Assembly (NCBI RefSeq): GCF_037126465.1
Contig: NC_088201.1
Location: 70,640,879-70,704,878, forward strand
Length of the DNA: 64,000 nucleotides
Source of the DNA: Ornithodoros turicata
Taxonomy: Eukaryota; Arthropoda; Arachnida; Ixodida; Argasidae
Direction of reading: 5' to 3'
In this document: one piece after another, positions 1-10,918 of the stretch
Layout: every line of letters starts with the position of its first letter
Numbering within the stretch: position 1 is the stretch's first letter
Translations under genes and position numbers: made by a program
The notes under the pieces: model-generated
The model's database searches: none
Seen by the model: only the letters and a program-made list of their open reading frames with translations
Told to the model about the DNA's origin: nothing

Positions 1-157
1 CCTTCGTTTCGAAAATCTTCAATCCCTTATGTGAACGATAGCGAGGTGAAGCAGAGACTGCCCTTTGCATGCTGTGTTTCCTACCTGTCACGCTTCGTTT
101 TCTACCACTGTCTCTTCTGCTTGACGCACGAGTACAACCCGTGTACAAAAAAGTGTG

Positions 158-241
158 TGTCAGAAGTGGGATTCGAACCCACGCCCGGAGAACCGGACTG
201 CGACCTGAACGCAGCGCCTTAGACCACTCGGCCATCCTGAC
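158..241 (-). tRNA. tRNA-Leu(CAG), array copy 1
   Basis: The cloverleaf is complete: 7-bp acceptor stem, D arm with GG, anticodon loop TTCAGGT with CAG at 205-207, a long class II variable arm, and a T loop with TTCGAAT. The discriminator is A. A T6 Pol III terminator lies a few bases past the 3' end. This sequence is the array consensus. Confidence 0.96.
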
Positions 242-474
242 AATGAAAGTCTTGTGTAAAACTCATCAGCAGCTCTATGAGATCATTTGCGTTAGTTACG
301 TCTCCATAATAATGGAACCTTCGTTTCGAAAATCTTCAATCCCTTATGTGAACGATAGCGAGGTGAAGCAGAGACTGCCCTTTGCATGCTGTGTTTCCTA
401 CCTGTCACGCTTCGTTTTCTACCACTGTCTCTTCTGCTTGACGCACGAGTACAACCCGTGTACAAAAACGTGTG

Positions 475-558
475 TGTCAGAAGTGGGATTCGAACCCACG
501 CCCGGAGAACCAGACTGCGACCTGAACGCACCGCCTTAGACCACTCGGCCATCGTGAC
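475..558 (-). tRNA. tRNA-Leu(CAG), array copy 2 (variant)
   Basis: Three substitutions separate it from the consensus: one in the variable arm, one in the anticodon-stem region, and G5 to C in the acceptor stem, which removes a pair. The T5 terminator is present. Function is doubtful. Confidence 0.85.
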
Positions 559-791
559 AAGGGAAGTCTGGTGTAAAACTCATCAGCAGCTCTATGAGAT
601 CATTTGCGTTACTTACGTCTCCATAATAACGGAACCTTCGTTTCAAAAATCTTCAATCCCTTATGTGAACGATAGCAAGGTGAAGCAGAGAGTGCCCTTT
701 GCATGCTGTGTTTCCTACCTGTCACGCTTCGTTTTCTACCACTGTCTCTTCTGCTTGACGCACGAGTACAACCCGTGTACAAAAAAGTGTG

Positions 792-875
792 TGTCAGAAG
801 TGGGATTCGAACCCACGCCCGGAGAACCGGACTGCGACCTGAACGCAGCGCCTTAGACCACTCGGCCATCCTGAC
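792..875 (-). tRNA. tRNA-Leu(CAG), array copy 3
   Basis: Consensus cloverleaf with CAG anticodon and a T6 terminator. Confidence 0.95.
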
Positions 876-1108
876 AATGAAAGTCTTGTGTAAAACTCAT
901 CAGCAGCTCTATGAGATCATTTGCGTTAGTTACGTCTCCATAATAATGGAACCTTCGTTTCGAAAATCTTCAATCCCTTATGTGAACGATAGCGAGGTGA
1001 AGCAGAGACTGCCCTTTGCATGCTGTGTTTCCTACCTGTCACGCTTCGTTTTCTACCACTGTCTCTTCTGCTTGACGCACGAGTACAACCCGTGTACAAA
1101 AACGTGTG

Positions 1109-1192
1109 TGTCAGAAGTGGGATTCGAACCCACGCCCGGAGAACCGGACTGCGACCTGAACGCAGCGCCTTAGACCACTCGGCCATCCTGAC
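1109..1192 (-). tRNA. tRNA-Leu(CAG), array copy 4
   Basis: Consensus cloverleaf with CAG anticodon and a T5 terminator. Confidence 0.95.
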
Positions 1193-1425
1193 AACGAAAG
1201 TCTGGTGTAAAACTCATCAGCAGCTCTATGAGATCATTTGCGTTAGTTACGTCTCCATAATAATGGAACCTTCGTTTCAAAAATCTTCATTCCCTTATGT
1301 GAACGATAGCGAGGTGAAGCAGAGACTGCCCTTTGCATGCTGTGTTTCCTACCTGTCACGCTTCGTTTTCTACCACTGTCTCTTCTGCTTGACGCACGAG
1401 TACAACCCGTGTACAAAAACGTGTG

Positions 1426-1509
1426 TGTCAGAAGTGGGATTCGAACCCACGCCCGGAGAACCGGACTGCGACCTGAACGCAGCGCCTTAGACCACTCGGC
1501 CATCCTGAC
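1426..1509 (-). tRNA. tRNA-Leu(CAG), array copy 5
   Basis: Consensus cloverleaf with CAG anticodon and a T5 terminator. Confidence 0.95.
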
Positions 1510-1742
1510 AATGAAAGTCTTGTGTAAAACTCATCAGCAGCTCTATGAGATCATTTGCGTTAGTTACGTCTCCATAATAATGGAACCTTCGTTTCGAAAA
1601 TCTTCAATCCCTTATGTGAACGATAGCGAGGTGAAGCAGAGACTGCCCTTTGCATGCTGTGTTTCCTACCTGTCACGCTTCGTTTTCTACCACTGTCTCT
1701 TCTGCTTGACGCACGAGTACAACCCGTGTACAAAAACGTGTG

Positions 1743-1826
1743 TGTCAGAAGTGGGATTCGAACCCACGCCCGGAGAACCGGACTGCGACCTGAACGCAGC
1801 GCCTTAGACCACTCGGCCATCCTGAC
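1743..1826 (-). tRNA. tRNA-Leu(CAG), array copy 6
   Basis: Consensus cloverleaf with CAG anticodon and a T5 terminator. Confidence 0.95.
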
Positions 1827-2067
1827 AATGAAAGTCTTGTGTAAAACTCATCAGCAGCTCTATGAGATCATTTGCGTTACTTACGTCTCCATAATAATGG
1901 AACCTTCGTTTCAAAAATCTTCAATCCCTTATGTGAACGATAGCGAGGTGAAGCAGAGACCTCCCTTTGCTGCTTCGCATGCTGTGTTTCCTACCTGTCA
2001 CGCTTCGTTTACTACCACTGTCTCTTCTGCTTGACGCACGAGTACAACCCGTGTACAAAAACGTGTG

Positions 2068-2151
2068 TGTCAGAAGTGGGATTCGAACCCACGCCCGGAG
2101 AACCGGACTGCGACCTGAACGCAGCGCCTTAGACCACTCGGCCATCCTGAC
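2068..2151 (-). tRNA. tRNA-Leu(CAG), array copy 7
   Basis: Consensus tRNA with a T5 terminator. Its unit has the octamer insertion. It is the first member of the 959-bp trimer and is repeated at 3027. Confidence 0.95.
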
Positions 2152-2384
2152 AAGGAAAGTCTGGTGTAAAACTCATCAGCAGCTCTATGAGATCATTTGC
2201 GTTAGTTACGTCTCCATAATAATGGAACCTTCGTTTCAAAAATCTTCAATCCGTTATGTGAACGATAGCGAGGTGAAGCAGAGACTGCCCTTTGCATGCT
2301 GTGTTTCCTACCTGTCACGCTTCGTTTTCTACCACTGTCTCTTCTGCTTGACGCACGAGTACAACCCGTGTACAAAAATGTGTG

Positions 2385-2468
2385 TGTCAGAAGTGGGATT
2401 CGAACCCACGCCCGGAGAACCGGACTGCGACCTGAACGCAGCGCCTTAGACCACTCGGCCATCCTGAC
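2385..2468 (-). tRNA. tRNA-Leu(CAG), array copy 8
   Basis: Consensus tRNA with a T5 terminator. It is the second member of the trimer and is repeated at 3344. Confidence 0.95.
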
Positions 2469-2701
2469 AATGAAAGTCTTGTGTAAAACTCATCAGCAGC
2501 TCTATGAGATCATTTGCGTTAGTTACGTCTCCATAATAATGGAACCTTCGTTTCGAAAATCTTCAATCCCTTATGTGAACGATAGCGAGGTGAAGCAGAG
2601 ACTGCCCTTTGCATGCTGTGTTTCCTACCTGTCACGCTTCGTTTTCTACCACTATCACTTCTGCTTGACGCACGAGTACAACCCGTGTACAAAAAAGTGT
2701 G

Positions 2702-2785
2702 TGTCAGAAGTGGGATTCGAACCCACGCCCGGAGAACCGGACTGCGACCTGAACGCAGCGCCTTAGACCACTCGGCCATCCTGAC
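2702..2785 (-). tRNA. tRNA-Leu(CAG), array copy 9
   Basis: Consensus tRNA with a T6 terminator. It is the third member of the trimer and is repeated at 3661. Confidence 0.95.
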
Positions 2786-3026
2786 AATGAAAGTCTTGTG
2801 TAAAACTCATCAGCAGCTCTATGAGATCATTTGCGTTACTTACGTCTCCATAATAATGGAACCTTCGTTTCAAAAATCTTCAATCCCTTATGTGAACGAT
2901 AGCGAGGTGAAGCAGAGACCTCCCTTTGCTGCTTCGCATGCTGTGTTTCCTACCTGTCACGCTTCGTTTACTACCACTGTCTCTTCTGCTTGACGCACGA
3001 GTACAACCCGTGTACAAAAACGTGTG

Positions 3027-3110
3027 TGTCAGAAGTGGGATTCGAACCCACGCCCGGAGAACCGGACTGCGACCTGAACGCAGCGCCTTAGACCACTCGG
3101 CCATCCTGAC
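3027..3110 (-). tRNA. tRNA-Leu(CAG), array copy 10
   Basis: Identical to copy 7 across the gene, with a T5 terminator. Confidence 0.95.
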
Positions 3111-3343
3111 AAGGAAAGTCTGGTGTAAAACTCATCAGCAGCTCTATGAGATCATTTGCGTTAGTTACGTCTCCATAATAATGGAACCTTCGTTTCAAAA
3201 ATCTTCAATCCGTTATGTGAACGATAGCGAGGTGAAGCAGAGACTGCCCTTTGCATGCTGTGTTTCCTACCTGTCACGCTTCGTTTTCTACCACTGTCTC
3301 TTCTGCTTGACGCACGAGTACAACCCGTGTACAAAAATGTGTG

Positions 3344-3427
3344 TGTCAGAAGCGGGATTCGAACCCACGCCCGGAGAACCGGACTGCGACCTGAACGCAG
3401 CGCCTTAGACCACTCGGCTATCCTGAC
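3344..3427 (-). tRNA. tRNA-Leu(CAG), array copy 11 (variant)
   Basis: It differs from its twin at 2385 by one T-stem-side substitution (AGCGGG for AGTGGG on the plus strand) and one change in the D-stem/A-box side (GGCTATCC). These arose after the trimer duplication. Confidence 0.88.
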
Positions 3428-3660
3428 AATGAAAGTCTTGTGTAAAACTCATCAGCAGCTCTATGAGATCATTTGCGTTAGTTACGTCTCCATAATAATG
3501 GAACCTTCGTTTCGAAAATCTTCAATCCCTTATGTGAACGATAGCGAGGTGAAGCAGAGACTGCCCTTTGCATGCTGTGTTTCCTACCTGTCACGCTTCG
3601 TTTTCTACCACTATCACTTCTGCTTGACGCACGAGTACAACCCGTGTACAAAAAAGTGTG

Positions 3661-3744
3661 TGTCAGAAGTGGGATTCGAACCCACGCCCGGAGAACCGGA
3701 CTGCGACCTGAACGCAGCGCCTTAGACCACTCGGCCATCCTGAC
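3661..3744 (-). tRNA. tRNA-Leu(CAG), array copy 12
   Basis: Consensus tRNA with a T6 terminator; twin of the copy at 2702. Confidence 0.95.
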
Positions 3745-3977
3745 AATGAAAGTCTTGTGTAAAACTCATCAGCAGCTCTATGAGATCATTTGCGTTAGTT
3801 ACGTCTCCATAATAATGGAACCTTCGTTTCGAAAATCTTCAATCCCTTATGTGAACGATAGCGAGGTGAAGCAGAGACTGCCCTTTGCATGCTGTGTTTC
3901 CTACCTGTCACGCTTCGTTTTCTACCACTGTCTCTTCTGCTTGACGCACGAGTACAACCCGTGTACAAAAACGTGTG

Positions 3978-4061
3978 TGTCAGAAGTGGGATTCGAACCC
4001 ACGCCCGGAGAACCGGACTGCGACCTGAACGCAGCGCCTTAGACCACTCGGCCATCCTGAC
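3978..4061 (-). tRNA. tRNA-Leu(CAG), array copy 13
   Basis: Consensus tRNA with a T5 terminator. Confidence 0.95.
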
Positions 4062-4294
4062 AATGAAAGTCTTGTGTAAAACTCATCAGCAGCTCTATGA
4101 GATCATTTGCGTTAGTTACGTCTCCATAATAATGGAACCTTCGTTTCGAAAATCTTCAATCCCTTATGTGAACGATAGCGAGGTGAAGCAGAGACTGCCC
4201 TTTGCATGCTGTGTTTCCTACCTGTCACGCTTCGTTTTCTACCACTGTCTCTTCTGCTTGACGCACGAGTACAACCCGTGTACAAAAACGTGTG

Positions 4295-4378
4295 TGTCAG
4301 AAGTGGGATTCGAACCCACGCCCGGAGAACCGGACTGCGACCTGAACGCGGCGCCTTAGACCACTCGGCCATCCTGAC
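4295..4378 (-). tRNA. tRNA-Leu(CAG), array copy 14
   Basis: One substitution from the consensus, near the 5' side of the anticodon stem (GCGGCGCC on the plus strand). T5 terminator. Confidence 0.92.
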
Positions 4379-4611
4379 AACGAAAATCTTGTGTAAAACT
4401 CATCAGCAGCTCTATGAGATCATTTGCGTTACTTACGTCTCCATAATAATGGAACCTTCGTTTCAAAAATCTTCAATCCCTTATGTGAACGATAGCGAGG
4501 TGAAGCAGAGACCGCCCTTTGCATGCTGTGTTTCCTACCTGTCACGCTTCGTTTACTACCACTGTCTCTTCTGCTTGACGCACGAGTACAACCCGTGTAC
4601 AAAAACGTGTG

Positions 4612-4695
4612 TGTCAGAAGTGGGATGCGAACCCACGCCCGGAGAACCGGACTGCGACCTGAACGCAGCGCCTTAGACCACTCGGCCATCCTGAC
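4612..4695 (-). tRNA. tRNA-Leu(CAG), array copy 15, damaged B box
   Basis: The T loop reads TTCGCAT instead of TTCGAAT, altering the Pol III B box. The rest is consensus and the T5 terminator is present, so expression is probably reduced. Confidence 0.88.
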
Positions 4696-4928
4696 AAGGA
4701 AAGCCTGGTGTAAAACTCATCAGCAGCTCTATGAGATCATTTGCGTTAGTTACGTCTCCATAATAATGGAACCTTCGTTTCGAAAATCTTCAATCCCTTA
4801 TGTGAACGATAGCGAGGTGAAGCAGAGACTGCCCTTTGCATGCTGTGTTTCCTACCTGTCACGCTTCGTTTTCTACCACTGTCTCTTCTGCTTGACGCAC
4901 GAGTACAACCCGTGTACAAAAATGTGTG

Positions 4929-5012
4929 TGTCAGAAGTGGGATTCGAACCCACGCCCGGAGAACCGGACTGCGACCTGAACGCAGCGCCTTAGACCACTC
5001 GGCCATCCTGAC
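4929..5012 (-). tRNA. tRNA-Leu(CAG), array copy 16
   Basis: Consensus tRNA with a T5 terminator. Confidence 0.95.
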
Positions 5013-5245
5013 AAGGAAAGCCTGGTGTAAAACTCATCAGCAGCTCTATGAGATCATTTGCGTTAGTTACGTCTCCATAATAATGGAACCTTCGTTTCAA
5101 AAATCTTCAATCCGTTATGTGAACGATAGCGAGGTGAAGCAGAGACTGCCCTTTGCATGCTGTGTTTCCTACCTGTCACGCTTCGTTTTCTACCACTGTC
5201 TCTTCTGCTTGACGCACGAGTACAACCCGTGTACAAAAATGTGTG

Positions 5246-5329
5246 TGTCAGAAGTGGGATTCGAACCCACGCCCGGAGAACCGGACTGCGACCTGAACGC
5301 AGCGCCTTAGACCACTCGGCCATCCTGAC
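5246..5329 (-). tRNA. tRNA-Leu(CAG), array copy 17
   Basis: Consensus tRNA with a T5 terminator. Confidence 0.95.
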
Positions 5330-5562
5330 AATGAAAGTCTTGTGTAAAACTCATCAGCAGCTCTATGAGATCATTTGCGTTAGTTACGTCTCCATAATAA
5401 TGGAACCTTCGTTTCGAAAATCTTCAATCCCTCATGTGAACGATAGCGAGGTGAAGCAGAGACTGCCCTTTGCATGCTGTGTTTCCTACCTGTCACGCTT
5501 CGTTTTCTACCACTATCACTTCTGCTTGACGCACGAGTACAACACGTGTACAAAAACGTGTG

Positions 5563-5646
5563 TGTTAGAAGTGTGATTCGAACACACGCCCGGAGAACCG
5601 GACTGCGACCTGAACGCAGCGCCTTAGACCACTCGGCCATCCTGAC
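5563..5646 (-). tRNA. tRNA-Leu(CAG), array copy 18, diverged
   Basis: Changes in the 3' acceptor strand (TGTTAG) and in both strands of the T stem (GTGTG/CACAC) leave the T stem paired through compensating bases. The acceptor gains a mismatch or wobble. T5 terminator. Confidence 0.85.
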
Positions 5647-5875
5647 AATGAAAGTCTTGTGTAAAACTCATCAGCAGCTCTATGAGATCATTTGCGTTAG
5701 TTACGTCTCCATAATAATGGAACCTTCATTTCAAAAATCTTCAATCCCTTATGTGAACGATAGCGAGGTGAAGCAGAGACTGCCCTTTGCTGCTTCGCAT
5801 GCTGTGTTTCCTACCTGTCACGCTTCGTTTTCTACCACTGTCTCTTATGCTTGACGCACGAGTACAACCCGTGTA

Positions 5876-5959
5876 TGTTAGAAGTGTGATTCGAACCCAC
5901 GCCCGGAGAACCGGACTGCGACCTGAACGCAGCGCCTTAGACCACTCGGCCATCCTGAC
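5876..5959 (-). tRNA. tRNA-Leu(CAG), array copy 19, no terminator
   Basis: The segment holding the T5 run in other units is deleted (GTGTATGTTAG on the plus strand), so no close Pol III terminator remains. The acceptor and T stem carry the copy-18 type changes without full compensation. Probably a pseudogene. Confidence 0.85.
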
Positions 5960-6200
5960 AAGAGAAGTCTCGTGTAAAACTTATCAGCAGCTCTATGAGA
6001 TCATTTGCGTTAGTTACGTCTCCATAATAATAGAACGTTCGTTTCAAAAATCTTCAATCCTTTATGTGAACGATAGCGAGGTGAAGCAGAGACGGCCCTT
6101 TGCTGCTTCGCATGCTGTGTTTCCTACCTGTCACGCTTCGTTTTCTACCACTGTCTCTTCTGCTTGACGCACGAGTACAACCCGTGTACAAAAACGTGTG

Positions 6201-6284
6201 TGTCAGAAGTGGGATTCGAACCCACGCCCGGAGAACCGGACTGCGACCTGAACGCAGCGCCTTAGACCACTCGGCCATCCTGAC
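6201..6284 (-). tRNA. tRNA-Leu(CAG), array copy 20, LINE tail at its first base
   Basis: The sequence is consensus with a T5 terminator. Directly before G1 on the minus strand is the poly(A) tail of a Tx1-like LINE, so the native upstream flank is lost while the internal A and B boxes are intact. Confidence 0.95.
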
Positions 6285-9200
6285 TTTTTTTTTTTCCTTT
6301 ATTTACGTCGCTACATTAAAACCATTACATCATAAAAGGTCACCCACACTGTGGTGGCCGTGCGCTATTACTGCTAGCGTACCTTCAACTCCTAGTGCTA
6401 CGCGAGGCACCCGCAGTTCACGTTACAGCACAGTTTTTTCCCACGGGTTACTCAGGCATTTCTGAAGTGTCGGGAGATCCATTGCTCCACCCCTGTCTGT
6501 GTCCATCAAGCTAAGAGTCCACTGCGCTACCTGGGCAACATATTCCCAATGACTCTTGTTTCTCGCTCTACCATCTGCCTTGTCATTTCGGTCTGACCAG
6601 ATTGCTTGGATTCCAAGCAACAAGATGACTTCCGCGGTTTGTCCAGGCATGCTCTGTATTGGACGCAGATATTTAAGGCTCTCCCATGTCACATCCAACC
6701 TGTGCCCCAGAGCTTTCTCAATATCTGACCAAATACATATAGCATTTCTGCATTCTGTAAATAGATGCCGAACCGTCTATTCCGCTGAACAGAAGTAGCA
6801 CTTCGTCGACATTACTAGGAAACCCTTGTTCAGTAACCATTTGTTCGTTGGAAGGGTCTCCGTCAACAATCCTATGAAAGTGTTTTTTACGTACTGCGCC
6901 ACCGAGTAATGCCTTAGCCTAGCCATTACATTTGCCTGCCTTTTACCCGCCGTCGGACTCCAATATATGGGTACCGGGCAAACATTCTCCACCACCGCCC
7001 AGTAGAGAGTATTTCGCTTAACTCCTACTAGGTAATCCCATGAAAACCTCAGAGTGGGAAAACGCACAGCGTAAGCTATCTCCTTATAAAAGGCACTCAC
7101 TTTCCCTGCACTTCTACCCCGGCCATACCAGGATGATACCATCCATTCTCCAAGATAACAAGTACCTAAAGTTTGCATGGCCCACCGTAAGCGCGGGCTG
7201 CGCACATTACGAAAATACATGAATCGATGCACCAAGATTTTCACTTCAAGATTCACTAGGCCAAATCCACCCATCTTTAGACCTCGAAACAAATTGTTCC
7301 TGGCCATTCTCTCGAAGGATGAATTCCAAATGTTCTGGGCAAAGATCCTGTGCGCATTCCCAATCACCTGGGCGTTACACGGCGCCGCCTGACCCACATA
7401 CCACAGCACTGGATACAAAACAGCATTAGAAAGGTACGCCCTATTTAAAAAGGTCAGCGACCTCCCCCGAATTCCTGCCACCTTCCCACGCACCGCTCCC
7501 AGGCGGGATGTCCATGATGACCCGATAGGAGCGTCTCGGTCTAACACAATTCCAAGATACTTAAGCCTCCCCACTTCAAAAGTGACTTGCATGAAGTTGA
7601 CAGGGGTCGTCCCCCAGTCGCCTAGCCACGAGCCTTTAGTCTTTTTTATATTCAGCACCGCACCCGAAGCTCTGGAAAATTCACCCACATGACGAAGCAC
7701 CTTTCCTATTTGTTCTTTGGAAGAACAAATCACAGCCAGGTCATCGGCGTAGCACAACACTTTCACCTCTACTGTAGGCGTTCTCAGGCCAATCACTGTA
7801 GTGTCCTGTAATATATTCTGCACAGGGTTCTATATACAATGCAAATAACGTAGGAGAGAGGGGACATCCCTGACGAACAGATGCTCGCACCGGGATGCTT
7901 TCCGTTATCCTACCGTTCACTACCAGACTTAGTGTAAGTTCTCTGTAGCACAGTTTAACCCAGTTGAACACATATTCTCCAACCTGGCATTGTTTCAGTA
8001 ACTCGAACAAATATTCGTGTTTAACCCGATCGAAAGCCTTGCTCAGATCTGCCTGCAATACGGCGAGCGGCGTGCCAGTCATTTCTGCCCATTCCCACAC
8101 TGTCCGCATAATATGCAAATGTTCGGTGATCGATCTGCCTTTTAAGCCGTATGCCTGGTGGTTTCCAATCACTTCCCTGAGCCCCAATTGCAGTCTTTTC
8201 GCTAAGATCTTGGCAAGGATTTTGTAATCACTACAGAGCAAGCTGATGGGTCTGAAGTCACTTACTGTAGGAACTGCACAGTTGTTCTTTGGCAGGAGCA
8301 CGGTATGCGCTTTTCTCAAAGACGGCGGAAGTAACTTCCGTTTGTATATATCAGCATATACATTTTCCAATACTCCAGCTACTTGATCACAAAAGGTTTG
8401 ATAAAAGGCGTTTCCAATGCCATCCGGACCAGGCGCTTTATTCTTTTTCATACTTCTTATCGCTGCAGCTATCTCGTCGGCTTCAATCACAGTATTCATT
8501 TGATCTCTTACTCCTGTCGGTACTGTTGCAGTCCAGGTAACTTCCGCGAGTGTGCCTGCATCCCGTGTTCTTTCATTACTGAGAAGTCTTTGGTATTCGT
8601 CGACAAATATTCTTTCAATTTCCCTTTCCTCCTCAATGACGCCTGCTATGCCTTTCAGTCTTCTGATCGTTTTTCGTTCAACATGCTTGCGCTCCATTGT
8701 CAAGAAGACCCGCGAAGGCTGTTCATCTGCAGCGAGAGCCTGCTCCCTGCTCCGAACCACCGCTCCCCTGTATCTCTTCTGGAGGGTTCTGAGGTACTCT
8801 TCCTTGCACTTCTTTATCTCATCAACAAAGCTCCCTGGATTTGCTTCTTCCTCCTGCACCAACTTCAAAAGAAGATCTTTATAAGCCTTCCTCTCTTCAT
8901 CCTCCTCTCTCTTCCTTCTTTCGCCTTCTTCTTTGGCAACCCTTTGCACCTTCAACTTGAACTTCTCCCACGTACAAGCGTCACATGCCTCTGACTGCAA
9001 CATGTGGCTAAGCTCTGAAGCGATCCTATGGCAAAATTTTTCATCTTTTAGAAGCTCCTCATTCAACTTCCAATGGCCCTGCCCACTCATCTGCCGAACT
9101 TCGCTCTTTCCCAGGGAAATAGTAGTCGCAACCAAAGCATGATCCGAGAATGGCACCGGGACAGTTGCAACCTTGCACTGACCCCTCTTCAGCGAGGCGG

Positions 9201-9556
9201 ACATATAGATCCTATCTAGTCTGGCATGGCTGTTTCCTTGCCAATGGGTAAAGTTTACTTGTCCGTTGTCACATTCCTCAGATGCATCTACAATGTCAAC
9301 TGTATCACATAGCTTACGAAGTACAGACACACTTCCATCTTTCACGCGACGCTTGGGTTGTCTGTCACTGTCCTTTGTGGTGCCCAATTAAAATCTCCTG
9401 CCATCAAAATTTCCTCCGAAGTGTCAGTAAAGCCATCCAGCGACTGGAAGAACTTCGTTCTATCGGTTACATTTGTTGGCGCGTAAACTGATAAGACGCG
9501 AACCAGTCTTTTCGGGTGTACCCTGTTACCCACTCTTAATAATAAAACTTTTGAAA
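6285..9556 (-). mobile_element. Tx1-like non-LTR retrotransposon 1, 5'-truncated
   Basis: The element has an APE endonuclease remnant, a reverse transcriptase and a C-terminal CCHC region, and ends in a run of 11 A residues joined to the first base of tRNA-Leu. The RT motifs SDFRPISLLC, LSKAFDR and RQGCPLSP fit the L1/Tx1 group. The 5' end, near 9556, is cut inside the endonuclease and joins sequence with no tRNA similarity, so no target duplication is seen. Either a rearrangement followed insertion, or upstream target DNA was deleted. Its C-terminal domain is closest to the copy at 55368-56990. Confidence 0.88.
6423..9556 (-). pseudogene. LINE 1 ORF2: endonuclease-reverse transcriptase remnant
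   Basis: The coding pieces read in order on the minus strand. The end of the endonuclease (9342-9556) includes YAPTN and GDFNW. The frame is broken near 9387. A long piece (7741-9387) includes the endonuclease SDHALV motif and most of the RT. Another break lies near 7820, and 6777-7823 resumes with the catalytic YADD box and thumb. A stop interrupts the C-terminal CYFC...H...C knuckle near 6777, and the reading continues to 6423. The protein would copy element RNA at a nicked chromosomal target. With two frame breaks and a stop, this copy cannot make it. Confidence 0.88.
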
Positions 9557-10918
9557 TCCACGCTAAGAAATCCACCCTTCAAATTCCAATCCTTTCAAAT
9601 TCAAACTGTCAAAATAAATCACAATGGGTCTATGCAGTCCAGTGTTAAGCATGGTTTTACGTGAGAAAATCAGTGTTTAAGAAGGTCACACTCCAGAATA
9701 ACGAGTCTTTATGCAATTCTGTGTGGTATTCAGCATGTATCTCTCAATTATTCATTAATTTAATTAAGTTAGAGGCGTAAATAACTACGCGTATGAATAC
9801 TAGGAAAACAACGTTCAGAGGTTCGGCCGTTCGGCTACTATTGGGGACGAGGCTATTAGAGAAAATGGAGTAACGACGGAGCTGTATGGTGTTGCGTGAT
9901 GTGCTGCATGAAAAGGATAATCACTGCAAGCTCTAATAAAGCATATGTTTCTTCTGCCGATTTCGTCAGGTATTTTTCAGACGTGTAACGACTTGGTGTG
10001 CTAACACGCGCGTGTAACTTATGAAGGAATTCATTGGTGAAGTGACATTGATGCAGTCGTAGCTGTTTTGGACAAGCAATCTGGTAGCGAAAAATGTCCA
10101 CGATAGGCAACATATAAAACGTACCGCAAAACTGCTGTGTCGACCATTTGTCACGACGGTAATCACGTACATCACGGTAAACATCATGGAAACGTCTCTT
10201 GCTTTCATCGGCCTCGGCCTACGAAGAACCGCTAATGTTATGTTTGATAAGCGCCGCGAAAAGTGGTTTAGCAAGGTAAAACTGTGCCGGGAACGCCGTC
10301 ACATGAGGGATGTGTTTAATTAAATCACAGTGAAAGATAGCAAAGGAATGTTACTGGTCATGTAGAAAGCAGATCTCGTTCACCAACATATCAATGGATT
10401 GTTTAAATAGTGTTCCTGTCAATGGACAACTGACGTTTTCGTCCCGTCTATACTGAGAAATGTTGGTCCAGAGCTTGGTTTCTGGATGCCACAAAACACT
10501 TCTCGCCAATGTGGTGCACTGTGACTCAATGGGGCATTTACAGCTCAGTGTCATCACCACATGAGGCAAGTTGGCTCTCTCAGGTGCTGTAGAAGATCCA
10601 GAGTATATTCGTTGTCATTGCCCACACTACTGAGCTTTCCAAACTGCCATTTTGAGATCTCAATAATCTGAAGTCCTGCCCCTCTCTCTAAAATTTCTTG
10701 GCCTATAGCTAAATCGAGCCCACGAATGCCTGCTCTCGAAGCTCTTTTGGCAATTTTGGACTCCATAGGACATTATTTCCTTCCTCACACCACAAGCAGT
10801 TATGGGGTAGAGTATTGCCCCAGGCAATGAAACTCCCTGTCCATCTCAACATAAAGTTGATGAACAACATCTGCAACTTCTGCGAGATGGTTTACACCAC
10901 TCTTATAACTACACGTTA
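9557..10918. other. Anonymous sequence, no gene seen
   Basis: No coding region, RNA gene or repeat family could be recognised. Small open frames on the minus strand (for example 10351-10766) lack family features and cannot be supported as genes. Confidence 0.5.

Larger units (their letters stand above)
1654..3571. repeat. Higher-order repeat: two 959-bp trimers
   Basis: Three consecutive array units (1654-2612) are repeated as the next three (2613-3571), including private variants such as the octamer insertion, the ATG-TGT spacer variant and the CACTATCACTT variant. The tRNA starts at 2068, 2385 and 2702 recur exactly 959 bp later at 3027, 3344 and 3661. Unequal crossing-over or gene conversion of a trimer is the simplest explanation; an assembly duplication is possible. 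Confidence 0.9.
1..6284 (-). repeat. Tandem array of tRNA-Leu(CAG) units, about 317 bp each, 20 copies
   Basis: Twenty head-to-tail copies of a roughly 317-bp unit each carry one 84-bp tRNA-Leu(CAG) gene on the minus strand. Unit length is 317 bp in most copies and about 325 bp where an extra GCTGCTTC-like octamer is present (before the genes at 2068, 3027 and 6201). Most copies differ by only a few substitutions, which implies recent amplification or homogenisation. The non-tRNA part of each unit is equally conserved but has no recognised gene. Long open frames on both strands are translations of the tRNA and spacer, not proteins. The array starts before the window and ends at 6284, where a LINE tail joins the last tRNA. 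Confidence 0.97.

Noticed and set aside
1..6284. CRISPR array
   Set aside because: The 317-bp unit is conserved throughout, with no variable spacers, and the sequence is eukaryotic.
1..6284. tRNA-derived SINE array
   Set aside because: The tRNA parts have complete cloverleaves, terminators and no A-rich tail or SINE body, and the copies are in tandem.
31..6465. Series of 156-residue plus-strand and 86-residue minus-strand frames, repeated about 20 times
   Set aside because: They are translations of the tRNA-Leu gene and its spacer. The minus-strand MAEWSKALRSGRS peptide is the tRNA read as codons. Their conservation follows from the repeat, not from protein selection.
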